The position numbers were made by a program, and so were the translations under genes. Below, one piece after another: positions 7,195 to 14,215 of a stretch of 19,361 bases of DNA. Numbering within the stretch: position 1 is the first letter of the stretch; every line of letters begins with the position of its first letter. Origin of the DNA: DATGKD01 sp035294855 (GTDB taxonomy: Bacteria > Actinomycetota > Acidimicrobiia > Acidimicrobiales > UBA8190); assembly GCA_035294855.1 (NCBI GenBank), contig DATGKD010000161.1:1-19361 (forward strand), given 5' to 3'. The notes beneath the pieces were generated by a model that did not search any database, was not told the origin of the DNA, and was given only the letters and a program-made list of their open reading frames with translations.

Positions 7195-8268
7195 ATGCAC
7201 CTGCCGGTCATGCCACCCGTCTCCCCCATGCTCGCCAAGCTGGCGCGCACGCTGCCGACAGGCGACGGCCTGGTCTACGAACCGAAGTGGGACGGTTTCC
7301 GGTGCATTGTGTTCCGCGACGGTGCCGACGTGGAGCTCGGGAGCCGCAACGAGCGGCCGCTGACGCGCTACTTCCCCGAGCTGATCGAGCCGATTCGGGG
7401 TCACTTCCCCGAACGGGCCGTCGTCGACGGGGAGATCGTCATCGCGGGTGAAGGCGGGCTCCAGTTCGAGGCGCTGCTCCAGCGCATCCACCCGGCGGCG
7501 TCGCGTGTGGCGCTCCTGGCGTCGACGACTCCGGCGTCCTTCGTCGCCTTCGATCTGCTCGCCGTCGGTGACCGCGACCTCCGGCGAGCGCCGTTCAGCG
7601 AGCGACGAGCCGAACTCGAAGGAGCCCTCGCCGGGGCGTCGGCCCCCATCCACCTCACGCCGGCAACGACGGATCCCGCGGTGGCCGCCGACTGGTTCGC
7701 CCGCTTCGAGGGGGCCGGCCTCGACGGCGTGATCGCCAAGCGCCGGGAGCTGCCCTACAGCGAGGGCGAACGGACGATGGTCAAGGTCAAGCACGAACGA
7801 ACGGCGGACTGCGTGGTCGCCGGATTCCGGTGGCACAAATCAGGCGGCGTGGTGGGCTCGCTGCTCCTCGGGCTGTACGACGACGACGGCGTCCTCCACC
7901 ACGTGGGTGTCACCGCGTCGTTCACCGCGGCACGACGCAAGGAGCTGGTCGACGAGATCGCCCCCCTGCGCATGTCCAGCCTGGAGGGCCATCCCTGGGC
8001 CGGGTGGGCCGACTTCGAAGCCGCCGCCGCGTCCGCCGGGCGCAAGCCGGGGGCGCCGTCGCGGTGGAACGCGACGAAGGACCTGCGCTGGGAGCCGCTG
8101 CGCCCCGAGCGTGTGTGCGAGGTGGCCTACGACCATCTGCAGGGTGACCGGTTCCGCCACGGCACCACCTTCCGTCGGTGGCGACCCGACCGCACCCCGA
8201 CATCGTGTACGTACGCGCAGCTCGAGGCGGTCGTGCCCGAGGTGCTCGAGGCCGTCTTCAAGGCTTGA
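7195..8268 (+). CDS. ligC: ATP-dependent DNA ligase, LigC type
   Basis: This 357-residue ligase seals DNA nicks using ATP. The nucleotidyl-transferase motif I is YEPKWDGFR with K31 as the adenylated lysine; other motifs visible are SRNERPLTRYFPEL, the VVDGEI motif III, FVAFDLLA, GLDGVIAKR (motif IV) and MVKVKHERTADCVV (motif V). An OB-fold domain follows from about residue 215. Length and the start MHLPVMPPVSPMLAK match mycobacterial LigC-type proteins, which is why the ATG at 7195 is preferred over the in-frame GTG at 7174. In mycobacteria LigC proteins act in base-excision or alternative end-joining repair. Here it converges on a stand-alone PolDom gene, as expected for a repair partner. 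No Ku or nuclease domain gene is visible nearby. Confidence 0.93.
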   Translation: MHLPVMPPVSPMLAKLARTLPTGDGLVYEPKWDGFRCIVFRDGADVELGSRNERPLTRYFPELIEPIRGHFPERAVVDGEIVIAGEGGLQFEALLQRIHPAASRVALLASTTPASFVAFDLLAVGDRDLRRAPFSERRAELEGALAGASAPIHLTPATTDPAVAADWFARFEGAGLDGVIAKRRELPYSEGERTMVKVKHERTADCVVAGFRWHKSGGVVGSLLLGLYDDDGVLHHVGVTASFTAARRKELVDEIAPLRMSSLEGHPWAGWADFEAAAASAGRKPGAPSRWNATKDLRWEPLRPERVCEVAYDHLQGDRFRHGTTFRRWRPDRTPTSCTYAQLEAVVPEVLEAVFKA

Positions 8269-8324
8269 TCGGTGTGCCGAGCCTGGCGGCCCGACGTCGG
8301 TGTCCGCGAGCCCTCGGGTGGTGG

Positions 8325-9344
8325 TCAGGAACCGCGGCGGCGGGTGCGGCTCGGGGCCGCTCGATGGGGCTCGCCGCGTTGCTTGGGGAAGTGCGGGGGC
8401 CACGGCGCATCACCGAGCCCCTCGACCTCGTCGCGGTGGGCCAGGTCGAGCAGGAGGCTCAGATCGCCGGCGACGTCGTCGATGGCCGACGACGCGTCGC
8501 CGCGAGCTGCGAAGCGCGCCGGGACGGTGGCGATCGTCAGATCCCCGGGGTCGACGTCGGGCACCTCGTCCCAATCGATCGGGCACGAAACGCGGCCCTC
8601 GGGGTTGGCGCGCACCGAGTACGCGGAGGCGACGGTCCGATCGCGCGCGTTCTGGTTGTAGTCGATGAAGACGCGCGCCCCACGCTGCTCCTTCCACCAT
8701 GCGGTGGTCGCGACCTCGGGGAGCCGCCGCTCGACCTCGCGTGCCAGGGCGAGAGCCGCCCGACGCACCTCGGTGAATCCCCATCGTGGCTCGATGCGCA
8801 CGTTGACGTGCATCCCCCGCGAACCCGATGTCTTGGCGAAACCGATCAGACCGTGCTCTTCCAAGACCGCCCGGGCCTCGAGCGCCACTCGGCGAACCGC
8901 GTCGAACGGGACGTCCGGTTGAGGGTCGAGGTCGACGCGGAGCTCGTCAGGGTGGTCGACGTCGCTGCGCCTCACCGGCCACGGGTTGAGGTCGAGGCAT
9001 CCCAGGTTCACTGCCCACAGGATGTGGGCGGTGTCGACCGGGCAGAGCTCGTCCGCATGCCGTCCACTCGGGAACGCCACGGTGACCGTCTGAAGCCACG
9101 GCGGGCGCTGTGGGGGTACGCGCTTCTGGTAGAAGAACTCCCCCTCGGCGCCGTTCGGATAGCGCTTGAGCACCGTGGGACGCTCGCGCACGCCGCGCAG
9201 GGCCCCCGGTGCGACGGCGAAGTAGTAGCGAACCAGGTCGAGCTTCGTTTCCCCCCGCGTGGAGAAGAAGACCTTGTCGGGGTTCGAGATCGTGACCGTG
9301 TGCCCGTCGACCTCGATGTTCACCGAAGGGGTCACCTCGGCCAT
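8325..9344 (-). CDS. Stand-alone LigD-like polymerase domain (PolDom/Prim-Pol)
   Basis: This 339-residue archaeo-eukaryotic primase-type polymerase corresponds to the polymerase domain of LigD but has no ligase or nuclease part. Such proteins (for example mycobacterial Prim-PolC) fill short gaps with a preference for ribonucleotides. Seen: VSNPDK-like start (TISNPDKVFF, residues 18-27), LKRYPNGAEGEFFYQKR, catalytic D138 and D140 in ELRVDLDPQP, the nucleotide-binding KTSGSRGMHV (171-180) with H179, and the third acidic residue D228 in VFIDYNQN. The last 25 residues are Pro/Arg-rich and probably disordered. The ATG at 9344 matches the family start; neither a ribosome-binding site nor a TANNNT box is evident. 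It converges with ligC (56-bp gap) and diverges from the HhH/PHP gene, forming a three-gene repair block. Confidence 0.92.
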   Translation of the reverse strand: MAEVTPSVNIEVDGHTVTISNPDKVFFSTRGETKLDLVRYYFAVAPGALRGVRERPTVLKRYPNGAEGEFFYQKRVPPQRPPWLQTVTVAFPSGRHADELCPVDTAHILWAVNLGCLDLNPWPVRRSDVDHPDELRVDLDPQPDVPFDAVRRVALEARAVLEEHGLIGFAKTSGSRGMHVNVRIEPRWGFTEVRRAALALAREVERRLPEVATTAWWKEQRGARVFIDYNQNARDRTVASAYSVRANPEGRVSCPIDWDEVPDVDPGDLTIATVPARFAARGDASSAIDDVAGDLSLLLDLAHRDEVEGLGDAPWPPHFPKQRGEPHRAAPSRTRRRGS

Positions 9345-9443
9345 AGTTCATGGTGACACGGATCACCCTGCAGGATGGGCCCACGGTTGCGACCGGCACG
9401 CTGCTGCACGACGGTCGCGGGGCCACCGTTCGGCCGTCGTCGG

Positions 9444-9449
9444 TAACCT
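9444..9449 (+). promoter_or_regulatory. -10-like box TAACCT before the HhH/PHP gene
   Basis: TAACCT fits TANNNT and ends 8 nt before a GTG at 9458. This supports 9458 as a leaderless start instead of the longer in-frame ATG at 9350. Confidence 0.5.
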
Positions 9450-9457
9450 CCTGCGAC

Positions 9458-10474
9458 GTGGAACCGTCGGAAGCGCTGCGCCGGATCGCCTACCTCTTAG
9501 AGGCGAGACGCGCCGAGACCTACAAGGTGCGCGCCTTCCGGCGTGCCGCGGCAGCCGTCGACGAGGTCGACGACGAGCAGCTGGCGCGCCTGGCGGCGTC
9601 GGGTCGCCTCGCCGATCTTCCGGGTGTCGGCGACACGACGGCAAGGGTGATCGCAGAGGCGGTGGCGGGCGAGGTCCCGTCGTATCTCGGTCATCTCGAG
9701 GCTGAAGGTCCTTCCGCACTCGACGACGCGTCAGCCGAGCTGCGACGCGCGCTGCGCGGCGACTGTCACAGCCACTCGGACTGGTCCGACGGAGGCAGCC
9801 CCATCCGGGAGATGGCCGAGGCGGCGCGTGCACTGGGTCACGAGTACCTCGCGCTCACCGACCACAGCCCGCGCCTCACGGTGGCGCACGGCCTCGACCC
9901 CGAACGCCTTCGCCGTCAGCTCGAGGTCGTGGCCGCGCTCAACGAGGAGCTGGCGCCGTTTTGCATCCTCACCGGCATCGAGGTGGACATCCTCGAAGAC
10001 GGGACCCTCGACCAGGACCCAGAACTCCTCGCGCAGCTGGACATCGTCGTGGCGAGCGTGCACTCGAAGCTGAGGATGGACGCCGAGCAGATGACCCGAA
10101 GGATGATCGCCGCCATCGAAAGCCCCCACACCGACATCCTCGGGCACTGCACCGGCCGGATCCTCGTGGGACGCGGCCGGCCCCAGTCCCAGTTCGATCA
10201 CGACGTCGTCTTCGAGTCCTGCGCCCGCACCGGCACGGCCGTCGAGATCAACTCCCGCCCGGAGCGTCTCGATCCCCCGGACGAGTTGCTAGGCGCAGCG
10301 GTCGCCGCGGGCTGCGTGGTGTCGATCGACACCGACGCGCACGCCCCGGGCCAGCTGGAGTGGCTCCGCAACGGCTGCGAAAAGGCGGTCGCCGTTGCGG
10401 TCCCCGTCGAGCGGGTCGTCAACTCCTGGCCCCGCCAGGAACTGCTGGCGTGGGCGGCGTCGCACCCCGCTTGA
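9458..10474 (+). CDS. Helix-hairpin-helix plus PHP-domain protein (PolX C-terminal-like)
   Basis: This 338-residue protein combines an N-terminal HhH DNA-binding region and a PHP metal-dependent phosphoesterase, resembling bacterial PolX without its polymerase palm. Residues 1-45 (ALRRIAYLLEARRAETYKVR) match the PolX 8-kDa-like start, and LPGVGDTTARVI (54-65) is the HhH loop. PHP metal ligands are visible: H104/H106 in DCHSHSD, D111, H136 in LTDHS, E175 in GIEVDI, H202 in SVHSKL, a later GHCTGR histidine, and D/H in SIDTDAHAP. In PolX this domain is a 3'-5' exonuclease or 3' end-cleaning activity; histidinol phosphatase is an alternative PHP role but the HhH argues for DNA. The GTG at 9458 is chosen over the ATG at 9350 because family similarity begins there and TAACCT lies 8 nt upstream. 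Confidence 0.88.
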   Translation: MEPSEALRRIAYLLEARRAETYKVRAFRRAAAAVDEVDDEQLARLAASGRLADLPGVGDTTARVIAEAVAGEVPSYLGHLEAEGPSALDDASAELRRALRGDCHSHSDWSDGGSPIREMAEAARALGHEYLALTDHSPRLTVAHGLDPERLRRQLEVVAALNEELAPFCILTGIEVDILEDGTLDQDPELLAQLDIVVASVHSKLRMDAEQMTRRMIAAIESPHTDILGHCTGRILVGRGRPQSQFDHDVVFESCARTGTAVEINSRPERLDPPDELLGAAVAAGCVVSIDTDAHAPGQLEWLRNGCEKAVAVAVPVERVVNSWPRQELLAWAASHPA

Positions 10475-10525
10475 TCCCTCTGGCTACGACGAGCGCGCCC
10501 TCGACCACGATCTGTCCAAGTCGGG

Positions 10526-10574
10526 CGACGGGACAAGCCTCCATGCTCGCCCCGTCGTCGATGCCGCCCGACGG
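10526..10574 (+). other. Alternative hairpin segments in the leader of the surface-protein gene
   Basis: The 189-bp gap 10475-10663 holds no gene. CGACGGG (10526-10532) can pair with CCCGTCG (10551-10557), and the core of that second segment can instead pair with CGACGG (10569-10574), so two hairpins are mutually exclusive. There is no U-run and no recognised riboswitch core. In such GC-rich DNA this may be chance. Confidence 0.2.
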
Positions 10575-10663
10575 ACCTCGTGACCTTCGAAAGCTTTTGG
10601 TTGCCAGCCCGTTCTCTGTGCGCCGGACCGCCGACGAGCTTCCGACCTCGGAAGGGACGGGCC

Positions 10664-12025
10664 ATGCGAAGACGGGGCGCAAGGACCACGCCGGTTCTGA
10701 CCGCGATCGCCGTGCTCACAGGGGTGGCGCTCGCGGGGGCGACGCCCGCCGTCGCGGCGATCGGGTCGCTGCTCCCCACGTCGGCCAATGCCGTGTCGTC
10801 CGGGCAGGCCGCGTCCGCCGGCGCGGCGGTGCGGGCCGCGGCGACGACCGTCACCCACGACGCCGGTCCCACCGCGACGCAGCTTGCGCAGCTGCTGAAC
10901 CGCAGTCTCTCGACACGGCAGTCCGGGCTGGCGTCACCGGTCCCGGCGAACCCGCTCAGTCCGGTGACGGCGCCCGTCCCCGTGACGATCCCGGCAACGA
11001 TCCCGTCCGTCACGAGCGTCCTTCCTGCGCCGGCACCTTCGGTTCCTCTGCCGACGGTGCCGAGCGTCCCTCACCCGGTCCCGACGATCCCGCCTCCGGT
11101 CCCCTCCGTCACCGCTCCACCCCCGGCCATCCCCGACACGGTCCCGACCACACCGATCGTCACACCCTCCGTGCGACCGAGCACTCAGCACGGCGCGTCA
11201 CCGGCCCCGGCCACCGTGAACTCGGCACCGGGCCCGGCCGCCACTCCCTGGGGTACCGCCGTCGCCGCGGCGACCGCGTCGCACTCGTCCGCGCGTCGCG
11301 GCGCGGCCTCTTCTTCCCCTCCGGGTGCGCCCACGGCGCCCACGCTCACCCCGACCGCGGGCGCGGGCACGGCGACGAACGCCGACCCCACGGCGTCGAA
11401 TACACCTTCGGGGCCCTCGCTCGCCGTCAGCCCGAACTCGTCGCTGACCGACCGAGAGAAGGTGACCGTCACCGGAACCGGTTTCGCGCCGCACTTCCAG
11501 GGCGCACTGGCCGAGTGCAACGTCACCGCCGGGGCGCCGACCGTCCCGGTCTACGGCTACCCGTTCCCCGTCGGCTGCACGAATCCCCTCCAGATCCTCA
11601 CCACGACCGACGGCTCGGGGCATCTGACCGCCGTCTTCACCGTGCGGACCGGCAGCCTTGGCCCTCCGGCAACCGGGATCGACAGCGTGGGGCAGGCGCC
11701 CGGCATCCCCGCCGGGCAGTATCCGTGCCCGCCCACGCCGCAACAGGTCGCCGCCGGAGCGACGTGCAAGATCGCCTATATCGACGCCGCCGGCGAACGC
11801 GCGTCGGCGGTGATCACCTTTGCGTCCGAGACGGTCGCGCCGGCGACGGCATCGGCCGGCGGAGCGTCGGCGTCACCGGGGCCTGGCTCGCTCCCGTTCA
11901 GCGGCTTCGGCCTCGGGCTGTGGCACCTCGACCAGCTCGGCGCATCGCTCGTGTGCGTCGGCCTTGCTCTGGTCCTGGTGAGCGTTCGCTCGCGGCGGCG
12001 CGTCGGGGTGACGAGCTCGGCCTAG
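10664..12025 (+). CDS. Secreted Pro/Thr/Ala-rich protein with neocarzinostatin-like domain and LPFSG-TM tail
   Basis: This is a 453-residue predicted surface protein. Residues 1-31 form a signal peptide (basic RRRGAR, hydrophobic core, AVA-A cleavage). Residues about 60-90 are Ala/Gln/Leu-rich, 91-170 form a Pro/Val/Thr stalk, and 171-250 are Ala/Thr/Ser-rich. Residues about 250-390 resemble the neocarzinostatin/macromomycin fold: LAVSPNSSLTDREKVTVTGT, TTTDGSGHLTAVFTVRTG and CKIAYIDAAGERASAVITF, with C285/C305 and C355/C368 placed like its two disulfides. The C-terminus has LPFSG (410-414), a hydrophobic segment (423-440) and RSRRR, the layout of a sortase signal with a non-standard pentapeptide. 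The ATG at 10664 follows GAAGGGA with about 7 nt spacing; in-frame sequence upstream to 10580 lacks a signal peptide. Its function is unknown; nothing shows that it binds an enediyne. Confidence 0.82.
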   Translation: MRRRGARTTPVLTAIAVLTGVALAGATPAVAAIGSLLPTSANAVSSGQAASAGAAVRAAATTVTHDAGPTATQLAQLLNRSLSTRQSGLASPVPANPLSPVTAPVPVTIPATIPSVTSVLPAPAPSVPLPTVPSVPHPVPTIPPPVPSVTAPPPAIPDTVPTTPIVTPSVRPSTQHGASPAPATVNSAPGPAATPWGTAVAAATASHSSARRGAASSSPPGAPTAPTLTPTAGAGTATNADPTASNTPSGPSLAVSPNSSLTDREKVTVTGTGFAPHFQGALAECNVTAGAPTVPVYGYPFPVGCTNPLQILTTTDGSGHLTAVFTVRTGSLGPPATGIDSVGQAPGIPAGQYPCPPTPQQVAAGATCKIAYIDAAGERASAVITFASETVAPATASAGGASASPGPGSLPFSGFGLGLWHLDQLGASLVCVGLALVLVSVRSRRRVGVTSSA

Positions 12026-12032
12026 GACGCCC

Positions 12033-12812
12033 TCACCCGTCGCCGACGCGCACCTGGCGCGCCGAGACGACTCGCGTAGGGCGCAGGCCGAACTTGTCCA
12101 ACTCCAGGGAGAAGCGGTGCGCGTCGCGCAACGCGCAGGCACTCCCGTCGTTGTTGAAGAAGGCGTAGACGTCGTCCTGCGCGTCGAAGAGGTCGGCCAG
12201 ACGCCGGGCCCAGGAGCGCAACGCCGTGCGTCCGTAGCACGGGGTAGGGCGGGCCCGGCCGCGGTGGAAACGCACGTACCCCCAGTCAGCCGTCCGCCAC
12301 AACGGCGCGCGGCGTTCGGGTGTGTCGCTCAAACAGAAGGCCGCCTTCCGCCGAGCGAGGATGTCCGCCACCTCGTCGCAGTACCACGACTCGTGGCGGG
12401 GCTCGAACGCCACACGGACGTCGGAGGGGAACTGGGCCAGCGTGTCGTCGAGAGCGGCCGGCGCGGCCCGGAAGTTGGCGGGCAGCTGCAGGAGCACCGG
12501 TCCAAGCTTCGGGCCGAGATGACGGGCGTGCTCCAGCAACAGCGCCACCGGGCCAGCAGGTTCGCGCAGCCGCCGGATGTGGGTGAGATAACGGCTCGCC
12601 TTGACCGCGAGTACGAAGTCGCCGGGGGTTCGGTCGCGCCAGTGCTCGAAGGTCGAGCTGTCGGGCAGGCGATAGAAGGCGTTGTTCACCTCGACGACCT
12701 GGAACCGTTCGGCGTAGAACTCGAGCCACCGGGCCTGGGCGACCCCGGCGGGATAGAAGCGGTCACGCCAGTGCCGGTACTGCCAACCCGAGGTACCCAC
12801 AAGGACAGGCAT
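12033..12812 (-). CDS. DUF72 (YecE-like) family protein
   Basis: This 259-residue TIM-barrel protein belongs to the widespread DUF72 family, whose biochemical role is not established. Typical landmarks are the start VLVGTSGWQYRHWRDRFYP, VVEVNNAFYRLPDSSTFEHW, the FVLAVKASRYLTHIRRL segment, LGPVLLQLPANF, VAFEPRHESWY and the C-terminal YAFFNNDGSACALRDA. Length is normal for the family. The start at 12812 is well supported because TAACCT lies 7 nt upstream on the minus strand with no ribosome-binding site between, so translation is probably leaderless. It converges with the surface-protein gene (7-bp gap) and diverges from the alpha/beta hydrolase across 50 bp. Confidence 0.92.
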   Translation of the reverse strand: MPVLVGTSGWQYRHWRDRFYPAGVAQARWLEFYAERFQVVEVNNAFYRLPDSSTFEHWRDRTPGDFVLAVKASRYLTHIRRLREPAGPVALLLEHARHLGPKLGPVLLQLPANFRAAPAALDDTLAQFPSDVRVAFEPRHESWYCDEVADILARRKAAFCLSDTPERRAPLWRTADWGYVRFHRGRARPTPCYGRTALRSWARRLADLFDAQDDVYAFFNNDGSACALRDAHRFSLELDKFGLRPTRVVSARQVRVGDG

Positions 12813-12819
12813 CGTTCCG

Positions 12820-12829
12820 AGGTTACGTT
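12820..12829. promoter_or_regulatory. Overlapping divergent -10 boxes between DUF72 and hydrolase genes
   Basis: AGGTTACGTT reads TACGTT (12824-12829) on the plus strand and TAACCT (12825-12820) on the minus strand; both share the TA at 12824-12825. The minus box ends 7 nt before the DUF72 ATG. The plus box would give the hydrolase a leader of about 25 nt containing its GGAGG. The geometry is the same as at 2775-2784. Confidence 0.5.
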
Positions 12830-12862
12830 TCCCCCGTAGACACCGAATATGCGGAGGCCGTG

Positions 12863-13783
12863 ATGCCCGACGCCCAACGTTCTGTCGACGACGGCGGCGC
12901 GTGTTGTCGTTACCACCAGGTCCGGCTCGATGACGGCCGCGTGCTCGAGGTCCTCACCGCGGGCGACCCGGCGGGGCTGGCTGTGGTGTTCCATCACGGA
13001 ACGCCGTTCGCGGCCGTTCCCTACCAGCCGATGCTGGACACCGTCCAAAAGGTGGGTGTCCACCTCGTCGGCTGGTCGCGGCCGGGTTACGGCACCTCCA
13101 CCCGTCAGCGGGATCGGACCGTCGCCGCCGTCGCGGACGACGCCCGGCACGTGCTCGACTCCCTCGGGCACGAGCAGTTCGCGACGGTGGGCTGGTCCGG
13201 CGGCGGCCCGCACGCGCTCGCCACCGCCGCCGGGCTGCCCGGTCGGTGCGCCGGCGCAGCGACGATCGGGGGAGTCGCCCCCTATCGGGCGGAGGGCCTC
13301 GACTGGCTGGCGGGCATGGCCCCGGAGAACGTCGCCGAGTTCACCGCCGCCGAAGGACCCGAGGACGCTTTGACCTCTTTCCTCGAGCAGCAGGCCGGGT
13401 CGCTGCGCACGGTCAGCGCACCCGAGGTCGCGCAGGCGCTCGGGGGGCTCGTCTCGGACGTCGACCGGCAGGCGCTCACCGGCACGTTCGCGGACTACAT
13501 GGCGCGCGCGCTCCGGTCCGCCTTGGCGCCGGGCGTCGGCGGTTGGTACGACGACGACAAGGCGTTCGTGTCCGACTGGGGATTCGACCTCAGCTCGTTG
13601 GCGTGCCGCGTCGCTGTGTGGCAGGGCGGCGAGGACCGCATGGTGCCCTTCGCCCACGGCTCATGGCTCGTCGATCACCTGCCCCGTGTCGAGGCCCATC
13701 TCCTCCCCGAGGAGGGTCACCTCTCCCTTGTCGTCACCGGCTTCGAGCGCATCCTCGAGGACCTGGTCGCGCGGACTGCATGA
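12863..13783 (+). CDS. Alpha/beta hydrolase fold protein
   Basis: This 306-residue alpha/beta hydrolase is of the epoxide hydrolase/haloperoxidase/esterase type. The catalytic triad is visible: S112 in the nucleophile elbow VGWSGGGPHA, D258 in WQGGEDRMVP and H286 in LPEEGHLSL. The oxyanion loop is HHGTP (44-48). A helical cap region lies between about residues 140 and 230. A serine nucleophile favours esterase, lipase or lactonase chemistry over the Asp-nucleophile epoxide hydrolases. GGAGG at 12853-12857 supports the ATG at 12863; a GTG immediately before it (12860) is closer to the site than usual. There is no signal peptide, so it is probably cytoplasmic. The substrate is unknown. It converges on the 118-residue protein gene with only 4 bp between stop codons. 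Confidence 0.92.
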   Translation: MPDAQRSVDDGGACCRYHQVRLDDGRVLEVLTAGDPAGLAVVFHHGTPFAAVPYQPMLDTVQKVGVHLVGWSRPGYGTSTRQRDRTVAAVADDARHVLDSLGHEQFATVGWSGGGPHALATAAGLPGRCAGAATIGGVAPYRAEGLDWLAGMAPENVAEFTAAEGPEDALTSFLEQQAGSLRTVSAPEVAQALGGLVSDVDRQALTGTFADYMARALRSALAPGVGGWYDDDKAFVSDWGFDLSSLACRVAVWQGGEDRMVPFAHGSWLVDHLPRVEAHLLPEEGHLSLVVTGFERILEDLVARTA

Positions 13784-13787
13784 GTTG

Positions 13788-14144
13788 CTAGGCGCGCCGT
13801 CGCGGGCCCCCGGGCCGCCGCTTGACCACGACCTCGGACCGTTCAGGGTGCTCACGGTCGAGGTGCACCTGCGGCCCGTCGTCACCGGGCGGGTCGCCGC
13901 CGGCATCGGCCACGATCACGACCTCGTCGTCGGGCCGGCCGTAGATGGCGTTGCGGAGGCCGATCATGGCGGCCCCCAGCGCGCTGGCAGGGGCGCGTCG
14001 CAGCATCCGAGATGCCCGGGTTGCGAGGCCGTCGTCGCTGCCGGGGTCGTCGGTCGCCGCCAGCCACGCGAGCCACTGCTCGTCGCTCCACGACTCGGGG
14101 TCCTCGGGGGGTTGGCCCGGGACGTCCGACGGTCCATCGGTCAC
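13788..14144 (-). CDS. Unrecognised 118-residue acidic protein
   Basis: I do not recognise a family. The N-terminal 40 residues are acidic and Trp-rich (PESWSDEQWLAWLAATDD), the middle has a helical Ala-rich stretch (ASALGAAMIGLRNAIYGRP), then EVVIVADAG, and the end is basic (VVVKRRPGGPRRRA). No signal peptide or convincing membrane helix is seen. The GTG at 14144 is chosen because TACGGT lies 6 nt upstream on the minus strand; the in-frame sequence further upstream overlaps larC and is Arg/Gly-rich, like a shadow reading frame. The gene sits downstream of larBC on the same strand after a 71-bp gap but appears to have its own promoter, so a link to the nickel-pincer pathway is only possible by proximity. 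Confidence 0.68.
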   Translation of the reverse strand: MTDGPSDVPGQPPEDPESWSDEQWLAWLAATDDPGSDDGLATRASRMLRRAPASALGAAMIGLRNAIYGRPDDEVVIVADAGGDPPGDDGPQVHLDREHPERSEVVVKRRPGGPRRRA

Positions 14145-14150
14145 ACCGTC

Positions 14151-14156
14151 ACCGTA
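14151..14156 (-). promoter_or_regulatory. -10-like box TACGGT before the 118-residue protein gene
   Basis: On the minus strand TACGGT ends 6 nt before the GTG at 14144. It fits TANNNT, and no ribosome-binding site is present between box and start, so translation is probably leaderless. Confidence 0.45.
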
Positions 14157-14215
14157 CCGGGATGAAAGGGATCCAGAGCCGAGAAGAAGCGTGGCCGATG
14201 GTCGGCACCGCGACG

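Noticed and set aside
5741..7363. 540-residue plus-strand open frame across the decarboxylase and ligC start
   Set aside because: It is Arg/His/Gly-rich antisense to a decarboxylase with all active-site motifs, and it runs out of frame into ligC.
8262..8283. Imperfect hairpin after ligC (GGCT...TCGG-TGTG-CCGA...GCC) as a terminator
   Set aside because: It has a short interrupted stem with no T-tract, is partly inside the ligC stop region, and is not distinguishable from background GC pairing.
9961..12168. 735-residue plus-strand open frame spanning the PHP and surface-protein genes
   Set aside because: It is out of frame with two well-supported genes on the same strand, very Arg/His/Pro-rich, and has no domain.
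10283..13795. 14-bp identical sequence GAGTTGCTAGGCGC at 10283-10296 and 13782-13795 as possible attachment sites
   Set aside because: About one 14-mer repeat is expected by chance in a window this long; no integrase or junction features accompany it.
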